From: JADGHE01 sp035716025
GTDB taxonomy: Bacteria > Pseudomonadota > Alphaproteobacteria > Rhizobiales > Xanthobacteraceae
DNA length: 64,000 bases
Assembly: GCA_035716025.1 (NCBI GenBank)
Contig: DASTKH010000042.1
Location: forward strand, 1 to 64,000
Direction of reading: 5' to 3'
The translations under genes and the position numbers were made by a program. Of this stretch, positions 9,751-17,752 are shown one piece after another. Each line of letters starts with the position of its first letter. The first letter of the stretch is position 1. Below the pieces are notes generated by a model. It was not told the DNA's origin, made no database searches, and saw only the letters and a program-made list of their open reading frames with translations.

Positions 9751-9780
9751 TTGAAGCGCGGGGTGCACGCCGCCTATGAT
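9751..9780 (+). promoter_or_regulatory. Putative sigma70-type promoter for the tssA operon
   Basis: A -35-like TTGAAG at 9751-9756 and a -10-like TATGAT at 9775-9780 are separated by 18 bases. The tssA ATG follows about 65 bases downstream and has a purine-rich ribosome site (GAGGGGATAGGGG). Confidence 0.4.
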
Positions 9781-9844
9781 GTTTGCGGTAATCAAAGCAC
9801 CGGCCCCGACAAGCGGCCGGATCGGCGCGAGGGGATAGGGGCGA

Positions 9845-11248
9845 ATGGCTGGAACGGATCTGGCGGCGCTGACGGCCCCGGTGTCTGAAGACGATCCATG
9901 CGGGCCCGATCTCGATCTCGAAGGCGATGCCGATTATCTGAATTTTCTGGCGCGCGCCGAAGGGCTGTTGCCGAGTTCGTTTTTCTCGGGACCGGACGGC
10001 GCACCGTTCGACCGCGCGAGCGTCGATTTCGCGACCGAGTTCGCCAATGCCGCGCCGCTGCTCGAGCGCACGCGCGACATTCGTCTGCTCAGTATGCTCG
10101 CGCGCTTCCACCTTCTCAATCGCGACATCGTGGGGTTCCGGACATTCGTCGAGGCGATCGCCCGGCTGCTTGATGAGCGTTGGGACGCGGTGCATCCGCG
10201 CGGCGAGGGCGGCGACTACATGTTCCGGATGTCGGCGATCGAAACGCTCGACGATCCGCCGACGGTCATCCTTCCCATGCAGTTCATTCCGCTCGCGCTG
10301 CACCGGCGGCACGGGCAGATCAATTTTCGCGCCTACATGGTGGCCGTTGGCGAAGCAAGGGCGCCCGAGGGGGAGGAAGCGCTGGACGGACCGGCCATCG
10401 AGCGCGCGCTGATGGAGGTGGATCTGCCGCCGCTCGTCGAGATGCTCCAGCATTTCGACGCCGTGCAGCGGGCGCTCGGACAAATCCGTCAAGTCTGGAT
10501 CGAGCGGGCGGGTTTCGAGCAGGCCGTCAACCTGGAGCGAGCCGTTCAACTGTCCGGCCGCATCGTCACGCTGCTCAATGACATTGTCGTGAAGCGCGAT
10601 CCGAGCGCGGGGGTGGCTACGGCGCCGGCCGCCACGGTCGCGCAGGAGGAGCAGGAGGCCGAGGCATCGCAGCACGCCGAAAGTTCCGTCGCTTCGGTTG
10701 CGACCGGCCCTCTCAGGAATCGCGACGACGTCGCCGCCGCGTTTGCCGCGGTGGTCGGCTATTTCAGTCGTGCGGAGCCCTCCAGTCCGGCGCTGCTGCT
10801 GGCCCGGCAGGCGCAGCAGCTTGTCGGCTGCAGCTTCATCGAAGCGATGCGGATTCTGATGCCCGCACATGTCGAGCAGGCGTCGATCGCGATTGGCGGC
10901 GCACAGGTCTTCGATATTCCGATCGAACGGCTGTCAATGCTGCCGACCGACCCGGGCGGAGCGGATGGTTCAGGCCACTCCGCGGTGCCCGAAGCCGCCG
11001 GCGGCGCAGGGGAGGGTTCCGCGGCGGCGGAGGCGTCCGCCGCTCCGGCCGCCTTCAAGGTCGAATCGCGCCAGCAGGCGCTCGCCCTTCTCGACCAGAT
11101 CGCCGCCTATTATCGAGCCGCGGAGCCGACAAGTCCGATCCCCATCATTACCGACCGGGCGCGGCGCCTTGCCGAGCGGGATTTCATGACCCTGCTGAAG
11201 GATTTTCTGCCCGAAGCCGCGTTAAGGACGATCACCCAGGGAGGCTGA
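9845..11248 (+). CDS. tssA: T6SS baseplate/sheath-assembly protein TssA (ImpA family)
   Basis: TssA primes and coordinates tail assembly at the baseplate. The 467-residue protein carries the ImpA N-terminal signature (PCGPDLDLEGDADYL at about residues 18-32, followed by the RDIRLL block) and ends with the short conserved C-terminal helix-rich region. The C-terminal part is odd: residues about 292-343 and 407-459 are two equal-length copies of the same motif (RAEPSSP and RAAEPTSP at the centre) separated by an Ala/Gly-rich linker. It opens the rightward operon; the gap to tssB is 141 bases. Confidence 0.9.
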   Translation: MAGTDLAALTAPVSEDDPCGPDLDLEGDADYLNFLARAEGLLPSSFFSGPDGAPFDRASVDFATEFANAAPLLERTRDIRLLSMLARFHLLNRDIVGFRTFVEAIARLLDERWDAVHPRGEGGDYMFRMSAIETLDDPPTVILPMQFIPLALHRRHGQINFRAYMVAVGEARAPEGEEALDGPAIERALMEVDLPPLVEMLQHFDAVQRALGQIRQVWIERAGFEQAVNLERAVQLSGRIVTLLNDIVVKRDPSAGVATAPAATVAQEEQEAEASQHAESSVASVATGPLRNRDDVAAAFAAVVGYFSRAEPSSPALLLARQAQQLVGCSFIEAMRILMPAHVEQASIAIGGAQVFDIPIERLSMLPTDPGGADGSGHSAVPEAAGGAGEGSAAAEASAAPAAFKVESRQQALALLDQIAAYYRAAEPTSPIPIITDRARRLAERDFMTLLKDFLPEAALRTITQGG

Positions 11249-11389
11249 AAGATCCCGCCGCCGGCGGTACCGGGGCGCGCTTTGTCGCTGCCGCACGATG
11301 CATCTTACCTGTTGTCATGTTCGATTCCTGTCGATAACCTGAAACTGGGGCGGTCTGCTGTCTAAACGCAACCGCGAGGAGACTCATCC

Positions 11390-11941
11390 ATGGCAACCGA
11401 CAGTGGGCAAAGGTTCATTCGGCGCAACCGCGCGCCGCGGGTGCACATCAGTTACGAAGATCCCTACGACGCCGACCGTCGGGTCGAACTGCCCTTCGTG
11501 ATGGGCGTCATGGCCGACCTTTCCGGGAACAATGCCGGCGTTGAAAAGCCCGACGTCGCGGACCGTAATTTTCTTGACATCGACATGGACAATTTTGAGG
11601 CGCGACTGAAGGCCATCAATCCGGGCGTCTCGTTCAAGGTCGAGAACAAGTTGAATGACGGCGGCGGCGAGAAGCTGTCCGTCAATCTCCGCTTCGAGAA
11701 GATGGAGGATTTCGGCCCCGCCGCGGTTGCGCGACAGGTTCCGGCGCTCGCCAAGTTGCTCGAAGCGCGCGAACAGCTGTCCAATCTTCTCAAATACATG
11801 GACGGCAAGGTGGCCGCGGAAGACCAGATCAAGAAGCTGCTCTCTGACCCGCAGCTCATGGAAGCGCTGAAGGAGCGCGCCGCGCAGACGCCCGCGGATG
11901 CCGGCCAAGACGATCAGGCGAAATCTGACGACAACGCGTGA
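11390..11941 (+). CDS. tssB: T6SS contractile sheath small subunit TssB (VipA/ImpB)
   Basis: This 183-residue protein pairs with TssC to make the contractile sheath. It shows the family's RAPRVHISYE start, the ELPFVMGVMADLSGN block near residue 31 and the charged helical C-terminus used for sheath interactions. A strong ribosome site (GAGGAGA) precedes the ATG. The next gene, tssC, starts eight bases after its stop. Confidence 0.97.
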   Translation: MATDSGQRFIRRNRAPRVHISYEDPYDADRRVELPFVMGVMADLSGNNAGVEKPDVADRNFLDIDMDNFEARLKAINPGVSFKVENKLNDGGGEKLSVNLRFEKMEDFGPAAVARQVPALAKLLEAREQLSNLLKYMDGKVAAEDQIKKLLSDPQLMEALKERAAQTPADAGQDDQAKSDDNA

Positions 11942-11949
11942 GGTCATCG

Positions 11950-13452
11950 ATGTCCACGGAAGCTGTCGGCTCAACGAGACAGGCCGGTGTCGAGACGCGC
12001 ACGGCCGACGAATTCGCCGCGGTGCTTAAGCAAAGTTTCAAGCCGCGCAGCGAACGCGCGGCGACGGAGGTCGAGAACGCCGTTGCGACGCTGGTGCGTC
12101 AGGCCCTGCAGGACACGAGCGTCATCAAGGACGACGTGCTCGACACCATCGAGACGATGATCGCGAAGCTCGATCAGAAACTCACCGAGCAGGTCAACCT
12201 CATTATCCATGCGCCGGAGTTTCAGAAGCTCGAATCGGCCTGGCGCGGGCTGCACTACCTCGTCTTCAACAGCGAAACCGACGCGAACCTGAAGATTCGC
12301 GTCATGAACGTGTCCAAGAACGAGCTGTATCGCAATCTCAGGCTCTACCCCGGCGCGCGCTGGGACCAGAGCCCCCTGTTCAAGAAGATCTACGAGCAGG
12401 AATTCGGGCAGTTGGGCGGGGAACCCTACGGCGCCTTGATCTGCGATTACTACTTCAGCCATCTGCCGACCGACGTGCAGCTGATGCGTGATCTCAGCAA
12501 GGTCGCGGCGGCGGCGCATGCACCACTGTTTGCCGGCGCCGATCCGACCCTGATGGGCATGGATTCGTGGACGGAGCTCATGAATCCGCGCGATCTGAGC
12601 AAGCTGTTCGACACGCCCGAATATGCCGCCTGGAAGGGACTGCGGGACTCCGACGATTCTCGTTACCTCGGACTGTGCATGCCGCGGGTGCTGGCGCGTC
12701 TGCCCTACGGCGCAAAGTCCGAACCGGTCGAGGAGTTCGCCTTCGAGGAGGAGACGGACGGTCACAAGGGCGAAAAATATGCCTGGATGAACGCGGCCTA
12801 CGCGATGGCCGTGAACGTCAACCGGGCCTTCAAGGAGTATGGCTGGTGCACCCGCATCCGCGGTGTGCAGTCGGGCGGCGAGGTGATCAATCTGCCGACC
12901 CATACTTTCCCGACCGACGACGGCGGCGTCGATCTGAAATGTCCGACCGAAATCGCCATCACAGACCGGCGGGAGCACGAGCTCGCGAAATCGGGCCTGA
13001 TACCGATCATCCATCGCAAAAATACCGACAAGGCGGCGTTCATCGGCGCCCAGTCGGTCTACAAGCCCAAAGCCTATCAGGGAAAACACGGCGTCGAGGC
13101 GACCGCGTCCGACAATCTGTCGGCCCGTCTGCCCTACATGTTCGCCGTCTCGCGCTTTGCGCACTACCTCAAATGCATGGTGCGCGACAAGATCGGCTCC
13201 ATGAAGGAGAAGGATGAGCTGCGGCGCTGGCTGCAGGACTGGATCAACGAATATGTCGACGGCGATCCGGTCAATTCCAGCGAGGCCACCAAATGCCGCA
13301 AGCCTCTGGCGGCGGCCAAGGTGGAGATCTTCGAGAACGAAGAGAACCCCGGGTACTACAATGCCCGCTTCTACCTGCGTCCGCATTATCAGCTGGAGGG
13401 TGTGGACATAGGCATGAGCCTGGTGTCGCGTCTCCCGTCCGGAAACGGCTGA
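11950..13452 (+). CDS. tssC: T6SS contractile sheath large subunit TssC (VipB/ImpC)
   Basis: TssC is the large sheath protein recycled by ClpV. The product from the ATG at 11950 is 500 residues. A GTG at 11938 is in frame but overlaps the tssB stop region and lacks its own ribosome site, whereas TGAGGTC lies correctly spaced before the ATG. Conserved blocks include the FQKLESAWRGLHYLV segment near residue 92 and the terminal YLRPHYQLEGVDIGMSLVSRLP. It is intact and in the canonical tssB-tssC order. Confidence 0.97.
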   Translation: MSTEAVGSTRQAGVETRTADEFAAVLKQSFKPRSERAATEVENAVATLVRQALQDTSVIKDDVLDTIETMIAKLDQKLTEQVNLIIHAPEFQKLESAWRGLHYLVFNSETDANLKIRVMNVSKNELYRNLRLYPGARWDQSPLFKKIYEQEFGQLGGEPYGALICDYYFSHLPTDVQLMRDLSKVAAAAHAPLFAGADPTLMGMDSWTELMNPRDLSKLFDTPEYAAWKGLRDSDDSRYLGLCMPRVLARLPYGAKSEPVEEFAFEEETDGHKGEKYAWMNAAYAMAVNVNRAFKEYGWCTRIRGVQSGGEVINLPTHTFPTDDGGVDLKCPTEIAITDRREHELAKSGLIPIIHRKNTDKAAFIGAQSVYKPKAYQGKHGVEATASDNLSARLPYMFAVSRFAHYLKCMVRDKIGSMKEKDELRRWLQDWINEYVDGDPVNSSEATKCRKPLAAAKVEIFENEENPGYYNARFYLRPHYQLEGVDIGMSLVSRLPSGNG

Positions 13453-13510
13453 TCATCTCCGGACCGGGAGTTTTGAACCAAGCCGTCGATCGTGGCGACA
13501 AAGGTGCATC

Positions 13511-13530
13511 GCGGAGGTTGAGGCCTCCGC
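13511..13530 (+). promoter_or_regulatory. Seven-base-pair hairpin in the hcp leader
   Basis: GCGGAGG (13511-13517) pairs perfectly with CCTCCGC (13524-13530) around a six-base loop. It lies in the 139-base gap between tssC and hcp, about 60 bases before the hcp start, and no T-tract follows. It may shield a processed hcp transcript; this is inference. Confidence 0.35.
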
Positions 13531-13591
13531 ACAGCAGATCGAACCGCATTCAGCAGCAGACAGCCAGCAGCTTATCCAAAGGGGACTTTCG

Positions 13592-14080
13592 ATGGGAGCC
13601 TTCGACGCATTCCTCAAGCTCACCGACATCAAGGGTGAAACGCAGGACACAAAGCACCAAGACGAGATCGAGATCGACTCCTACTCCTGGGGCGCCGTGC
13701 AGACCGGCACCTCCGCATTCGGCGGCGGCGCCGGCAGCGGCAAGGTCGACATGCAGGACTTCCACTTCACCAAGAAGATCGACAGCGCCACGCCCGCCCT
13801 GTTCATCCACATGGCGAAGGGCAAGCCGATTTCGGAAGCCAAACTGACGCTCCGCAAGGCGGGCGGCGATCAGCAGGAATATCTGATCGTCACCTTCAAG
13901 AACGTCACGGTGAGCTCGCTCCAGCAATCCGGCCACTCACAGGGCACGCAGATCCCGATGGAGAGCATTTCGCTCAACTTCGAGGAGGTGAAGTACGAGT
14001 ACAAGAAGCAGGAGGCCGATGGCTCCGTGAAGCCGGCCGGCGAGTTCGGCTGGAACCTCAAGAAGAACGCGCCAGTCTGA
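13592..14080 (+). CDS. hcp: T6SS inner-tube protein Hcp (TssD)
   Basis: Hcp hexamers stack into the tube that carries effectors through the sheath. The 162-residue length and the start MGAFDAFLKLTDIKGE, the IDSYSWG block near residue 29 and the EEVKYEY segment near residue 132 are typical. An AAGGGG ribosome site precedes the ATG by a few bases. The gene is bracketed by a leader hairpin and two strong downstream hairpins, which fits differential expression of the highly consumed tube protein within the operon. Confidence 0.97.
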   Translation: MGAFDAFLKLTDIKGETQDTKHQDEIEIDSYSWGAVQTGTSAFGGGAGSGKVDMQDFHFTKKIDSATPALFIHMAKGKPISEAKLTLRKAGGDQQEYLIVTFKNVTVSSLQQSGHSQGTQIPMESISLNFEEVKYEYKKQEADGSVKPAGEFGWNLKKNAPV

Positions 14081-14100
14081 CCGTTCTCGATCGAGAGCCG

Positions 14101-14120
14101 CCGGCCCGCCTGCGGGCCGG
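14101..14120 (+). terminator. GC-rich hairpin behind hcp (first of two)
   Basis: CCGGCCCGC (14101-14109) pairs with GCGGGCCGG (14112-14120), a nine-pair perfect inverted repeat with a tiny loop, 21 bases after the hcp stop. No T-run follows directly, so it is more likely a transcript-end stabiliser or partial attenuator than a full intrinsic terminator. Confidence 0.45.
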
Positions 14121-14147
14121 GGCTCGAAGCCAAAGCTTTTCCGTCGT

Positions 14148-14179
14148 GTCGGGCGCGAGCCGTGCGGTTCGCGCCCGAC
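14148..14179 (+). terminator. Eleven-base-pair perfect hairpin between hcp and tssE (second of two)
   Basis: GTCGGGCGCGA (14148-14158) pairs perfectly with TCGCGCCCGAC (14169-14179) around a ten-base loop, ending 28 bases before tssE. Together with the hairpin at 14101-14120 it could lower read-through from hcp into tssE-H or protect the hcp message from 3' decay. Confidence 0.5.
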
Positions 14180-14207
14180 AGGCACTCCGGCAACCACAGC
14201 GCTCACG

Positions 14208-14753
14208 ATGGCTGGCCCGAGCAAGACAGATCGGCTGAGCCCGCCGCTCATGTACGCCTTTCGCGGCGCGCACGCGGCCCGCGACGCCAAGAAGAAGCTC
14301 GATTTGCGCGACGAGTCCGGAGAACGCGTGATCGCCAGCCGCCGTACGTCGCGCGGCTCCATCACCGAACCGCTCCTGCGACGCGAGGTGGCGACAGACC
14401 TGACCGCCTTGATGAACACGATCGCGCTGGAGTCGAGCCTGGACCTCGGAGGCCACGACTACGTCCGCAAGTCGGTGCTCAATTTCGGCTTTCCCGACCT
14501 GGTTCACCGCTCCATTGACGAAGCCTCGGTTGGCAACATCAAGAACGAGATTCGGACCGTGCTGCGGCAATTCGAGCCGCGCCTGGTGCAGGAGTCGATT
14601 CAGGTTGTGCGCGACGAGACGGTGGACGCGACCGAACTGAAGATCCGCTTCGTGGTCAATGCCGATCTTGCCTGCGAACCGCTCAACGTTCCCGTGGAAT
14701 TCGTCGCGGATGTCGAGCTCGACAGCGGCAAGATCGTAATCAATCGCCTGTAG
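14208..14753 (+). CDS. tssE: T6SS baseplate subunit TssE (gp25-like)
   Basis: TssE is the small wedge protein related to phage T4 gp25, needed to start sheath polymerisation. The 181-residue product has the GSITEPLLRREVATDLTALMNT block (about residues 50-71), the conserved SVLNFGFPDL motif near residue 90 and a typical C-terminal beta-region ending in VELDSGKIVI. It is somewhat longer at the N-terminus than minimal TssE proteins. tssF starts four bases after its stop. Confidence 0.94.
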   Translation: MAGPSKTDRLSPPLMYAFRGAHAARDAKKKLDLRDESGERVIASRRTSRGSITEPLLRREVATDLTALMNTIALESSLDLGGHDYVRKSVLNFGFPDLVHRSIDEASVGNIKNEIRTVLRQFEPRLVQESIQVVRDETVDATELKIRFVVNADLACEPLNVPVEFVADVELDSGKIVINRL

Positions 14754-14757
14754 GCTC

Positions 14758-16722
14758 ATGAACCGGGAATTTCTCGATCTCTACAATCGAGAACTCCAGC
14801 TGCTGCATGAGCAGGCGCGGGAATTCGCGGAGGAATATCCCGGGATCGCCGAGCGCTTGGGCGGCCTCGTCACGGACCGCATGGACCCGATGGTGGCGGG
14901 CCTGCTCGAGGGCGCGGCGTTTCTCGCCGCACGCGTGCAGCTCAAGATCAAGCACGAATTCTCAGAATTTACCAATAATCTGCTCGAACAGCTCGTCCCG
15001 AACTATCTGGCCCCGACGCCGTCGGTGCTGCTCGCCAAGATCGCTCCGAAATTCGGCGACCCCGGCCTGCGCGAGGGACTTTCCATTCCGCGTGGCGCCT
15101 ATATCGACGCGACTTACCGCGAGCGCGATCGCAATATCGCCTGCCGGTATCGGCTCGTTACCGGCATGACTCTGTGGCCCTTCGACGTCACGGGCGCCGA
15201 GTACTACCCGACACCGGGGCCCTTGCAGGCGCTCGGCCTTCCCGCCGGGCCCGAAGTGCTCGCAGGCATGCGGCTGTCGCTGACGCACCGCGTGGCGGCG
15301 CGACGCGACGACGAAATCTCCGACACCGAGGCGGTCAAGCAGCCGAGCACATGGTTTGCGGGCTGCCGCATATCGGACTTGCCGATTCATCTCCTCGGCA
15401 GCGAGTCCGATGCGGTTGCACTCTACGAGCAACTGTTTGCGGATTGCGTGGGGATCTATTTCCGCTTCCTCGACGAATTCGGCGACCCGGTCGTGCTGCC
15501 GGCGCCGCGGGACTGCCTGGTGCAAATCGGTTTCGACGACGAGGAGGCACTCTTTCCGAGCGATCCGCGCATCTTCCGCGGCTTCGACTATTTGCGCGAA
15601 TTTTTCATCTTCCCCCGCAAATTTCTCGGCTTCAAGCTGGTTCGGCTGAATGAAATCGTGCCGAAGCTCAAGGCCAAGTCCGTCGACATTCTGTTCGCTT
15701 TCGACGAAGTCAACACGCGGCTGTCGGCGGCCGTGCACGGCGGCATGTTCGCAACCTATGCCGCACCTGCGATCAATCTGTTCGAGAAGACGACGGACCG
15801 CATCATCGTCAAACCGAACCAGCACGAATATCACGTGGTGCCGGATCGCAGCCGCTATCTCGAATACGAGCCGCACCGCCTCCTCGAGGTTTACGCTCAT
15901 TTTCCCGGTAGCCAGGAGCGCGTGCCGGTGAGGCCGCTCTATTCAGCGGGCCTCGAGGCCTTCAAAGGCGATTCCGGCCTCTACTATACGGTCCGGCGCA
16001 TGCCGCGCCGGCGGACCTTCGAGGAAAAGCTCTACGGCGCAACTTCGGACTACACCGGCACCGACATGTTCATCTCGCTCGGAGAGCCGGCAACCGTCGA
16101 AAGTCCGGAGTCCGTCAGCGAACTGAGCATCCGGGCGCTTTGCTCGAACCGGCACCTGCCGGAGCATTTGCCGGTCGGGGAGGGCGGTGCCGATTTCCGT
16201 CTCATCGACGACGTGTCGCTCGACGTGATGTGCATCGCCGGCCCGACCCCGCCGCGCGAGCCGGTGGTCGGGTATTTCCGCAGCCGGACCGAGGTCGCCT
16301 ATACCGGCGCGGTGACCTGGCGGCTCGTCAACCTCTTGAGCCTTAATCATCTCGGTCTGGTCGAACGCGGCGCCGGCAAGAACGCCCAGGCGCTGCGCGA
16401 AATCCTGTCGATTTTTGCGGACCTCTCCGACAGCGCGACCGAGCGGAAGATCCGCGGCATCCGCAATGTGGATAGCCGGCCGGTCGTGCGGCGCGTGCGG
16501 CAGCGCGCCGGAACGGGCGCAGCGCGGGGGATCGAGGTGACGGTTCTGCTTGATGAGAAGGCGTTCGAGGGCAGCGGCGCCTTTCTGCTTGGCGCCGTAC
16601 TGGATCGCTTTTTCGGAGAATATGTCGGCCTCAATCATTTCGCCCAGCTCGTCGTTCGTACGGTCGAGCGGGGAGAGATCATGCGCTGGCCGACGCGAAC
16701 CGGGTCGCGGAGGCCGCTGTGA
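14758..16722 (+). CDS. tssF: T6SS baseplate subunit TssF (ImpG/VasA)
   Basis: TssF, with TssG, forms the main wedge of the T6SS baseplate. The 654-residue length, the start MNREFLDLYNRELQLLHEQA, the early YPGIAERLG block and the FFIFPRKFLGFKL segment near residue 283 are characteristic. Its stop overlaps the GTG start of tssG, so the two are translationally coupled as expected for partners. No anomaly is seen. Confidence 0.96.
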   Translation: MNREFLDLYNRELQLLHEQAREFAEEYPGIAERLGGLVTDRMDPMVAGLLEGAAFLAARVQLKIKHEFSEFTNNLLEQLVPNYLAPTPSVLLAKIAPKFGDPGLREGLSIPRGAYIDATYRERDRNIACRYRLVTGMTLWPFDVTGAEYYPTPGPLQALGLPAGPEVLAGMRLSLTHRVAARRDDEISDTEAVKQPSTWFAGCRISDLPIHLLGSESDAVALYEQLFADCVGIYFRFLDEFGDPVVLPAPRDCLVQIGFDDEEALFPSDPRIFRGFDYLREFFIFPRKFLGFKLVRLNEIVPKLKAKSVDILFAFDEVNTRLSAAVHGGMFATYAAPAINLFEKTTDRIIVKPNQHEYHVVPDRSRYLEYEPHRLLEVYAHFPGSQERVPVRPLYSAGLEAFKGDSGLYYTVRRMPRRRTFEEKLYGATSDYTGTDMFISLGEPATVESPESVSELSIRALCSNRHLPEHLPVGEGGADFRLIDDVSLDVMCIAGPTPPREPVVGYFRSRTEVAYTGAVTWRLVNLLSLNHLGLVERGAGKNAQALREILSIFADLSDSATERKIRGIRNVDSRPVVRRVRQRAGTGAARGIEVTVLLDEKAFEGSGAFLLGAVLDRFFGEYVGLNHFAQLVVRTVERGEIMRWPTRTGSRRPL

Positions 16723-17750
16723 GTTTTCTCAAAGAAGCCGCGGCCGAACCCTGGCGCTTCGACTTCTTTGCGGCGATGCGCCTGCTCGAGCGCAGCTACA
16801 GCCAGCAGCCGCGGATCGGCGACAGCGCAAGTCTCCGCGAGGACTATGTAACCCTCGGACAGGATCCCTATCTCGAATTTCCCGCTTCCAATCTCACGGC
16901 CGTCGAGCGACTGCCGCAAGGACGGCTGCGGGTGCTGGTGCGCTTTCTCGGCCTGTTGGGTCCCCAGGGGGCCCTGCCGCTTGCCACGACCGAGGAAGCG
17001 TTGCACTGGAGCCTCATGCGGGATGATGCCTTCCCGCGCTTCCTGGACATCTTCAACAACCGCTTTCTCCAGCTCTTTTTCCGCGTCTGGGCCGACGCAC
17101 GCCCGATCGCGCAACACGACCGGCCGCGAGAGGACCGTTTCGTCACCTATATCGGATCGACCATCGGCCTCGGCTCAGGCATCTTTCACAATCTCGACAG
17201 CATACCGGACTCCGCAAAACTCGCCTTTGCGGGATTGATCGGCGCCCAGGCACGAGGCGCCTCGCGCCTGCGCGGCCTCATCAGCGGCATGTTCAATGTC
17301 GCAGTCGAAATCGAGGAATTCGTGGGTTCCTACCTCGAATTCGAGGCTTCTCAGCGCACGCGCCTCGGACAGCGCAACAGTCGGCTCGGGGCCGACATGT
17401 TGATGGGCTCCTCGGTGTTCTCGATCGAGGACAAGTTCCGGGTCCGCATCTATGTTGAGGACATGGAGCACTATATCGCCTTTCTCCCCAGCGGCGATCT
17501 TAGCGAGCCCCTCGCGGACCTCATCTATTTCTATATCGGCGACCAACTGAGCTGGGAGGTGGAGCTGGCAATTCCCGCCGGGAAGGTTCAGCCGCTGAGA
17601 TTGTCGAAGTTCGGCCAGCTCGGGTGGACGAGTTGGATGTCGCCCAAATGGGCCGAGCTCGAAGAGGCCTATCGCCGGGATGCACGCTTCCATCCCGCGG
17701 AGATACTGAAGCAGAAACGCGAGCGTGCGGCGCGTGCCGCAAGGGGGTAG
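16719..17750 (+). CDS. tssG: T6SS baseplate subunit TssG (ImpH/VasB)
   Basis: TssG completes the TssE-F-G wedge. The 343-residue product begins at a GTG that overlaps the tssF stop by four bases (GTGA). Family blocks include WRFDFFAAMRLLE near residue 12, the FLGLLGPQGALP segment near residue 76 and the C-terminal LGWTSWM motif near residue 302. It ends two bases before the tssH start codon, again implying coupled translation. Confidence 0.95.
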   Translation: MSFLKEAAAEPWRFDFFAAMRLLERSYSQQPRIGDSASLREDYVTLGQDPYLEFPASNLTAVERLPQGRLRVLVRFLGLLGPQGALPLATTEEALHWSLMRDDAFPRFLDIFNNRFLQLFFRVWADARPIAQHDRPREDRFVTYIGSTIGLGSGIFHNLDSIPDSAKLAFAGLIGAQARGASRLRGLISGMFNVAVEIEEFVGSYLEFEASQRTRLGQRNSRLGADMLMGSSVFSIEDKFRVRIYVEDMEHYIAFLPSGDLSEPLADLIYFYIGDQLSWEVELAIPAGKVQPLRLSKFGQLGWTSWMSPKWAELEEAYRRDARFHPAEILKQKRERAARAARG

Positions 17751-17752
17751 TC

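Larger units (their letters stand above)
9424..9844. other. Divergent intergenic control region between vgrG and tssA
   Basis: This 421-base stretch separates the two T6SS transcription units. I see no convincing gene in it: the open frames on both strands have no family character. It holds a sigma70-like promoter pointing to tssA (9751-9780) and a 10-base perfect inverted repeat in two distant arms (9487-9496 and 9572-9581). I searched by eye for a sigma54-type GG-N10-GC promoter, which is common in T6SS loci, and did not find one. Confidence 0.6.

Noticed and set aside
9620..10870. A 416-codon minus-strand frame covering the tssA start and its promoter region
   Set aside because: It is the antisense of tssA, with no recognisable domain.
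11971..13386. A 471-codon open frame on the minus strand opposite tssC
   Set aside because: High GC content leaves long open antisense frames; its protein is Arg/His/Val-rich without any domain, whereas tssC on the plus strand is fully conserved.
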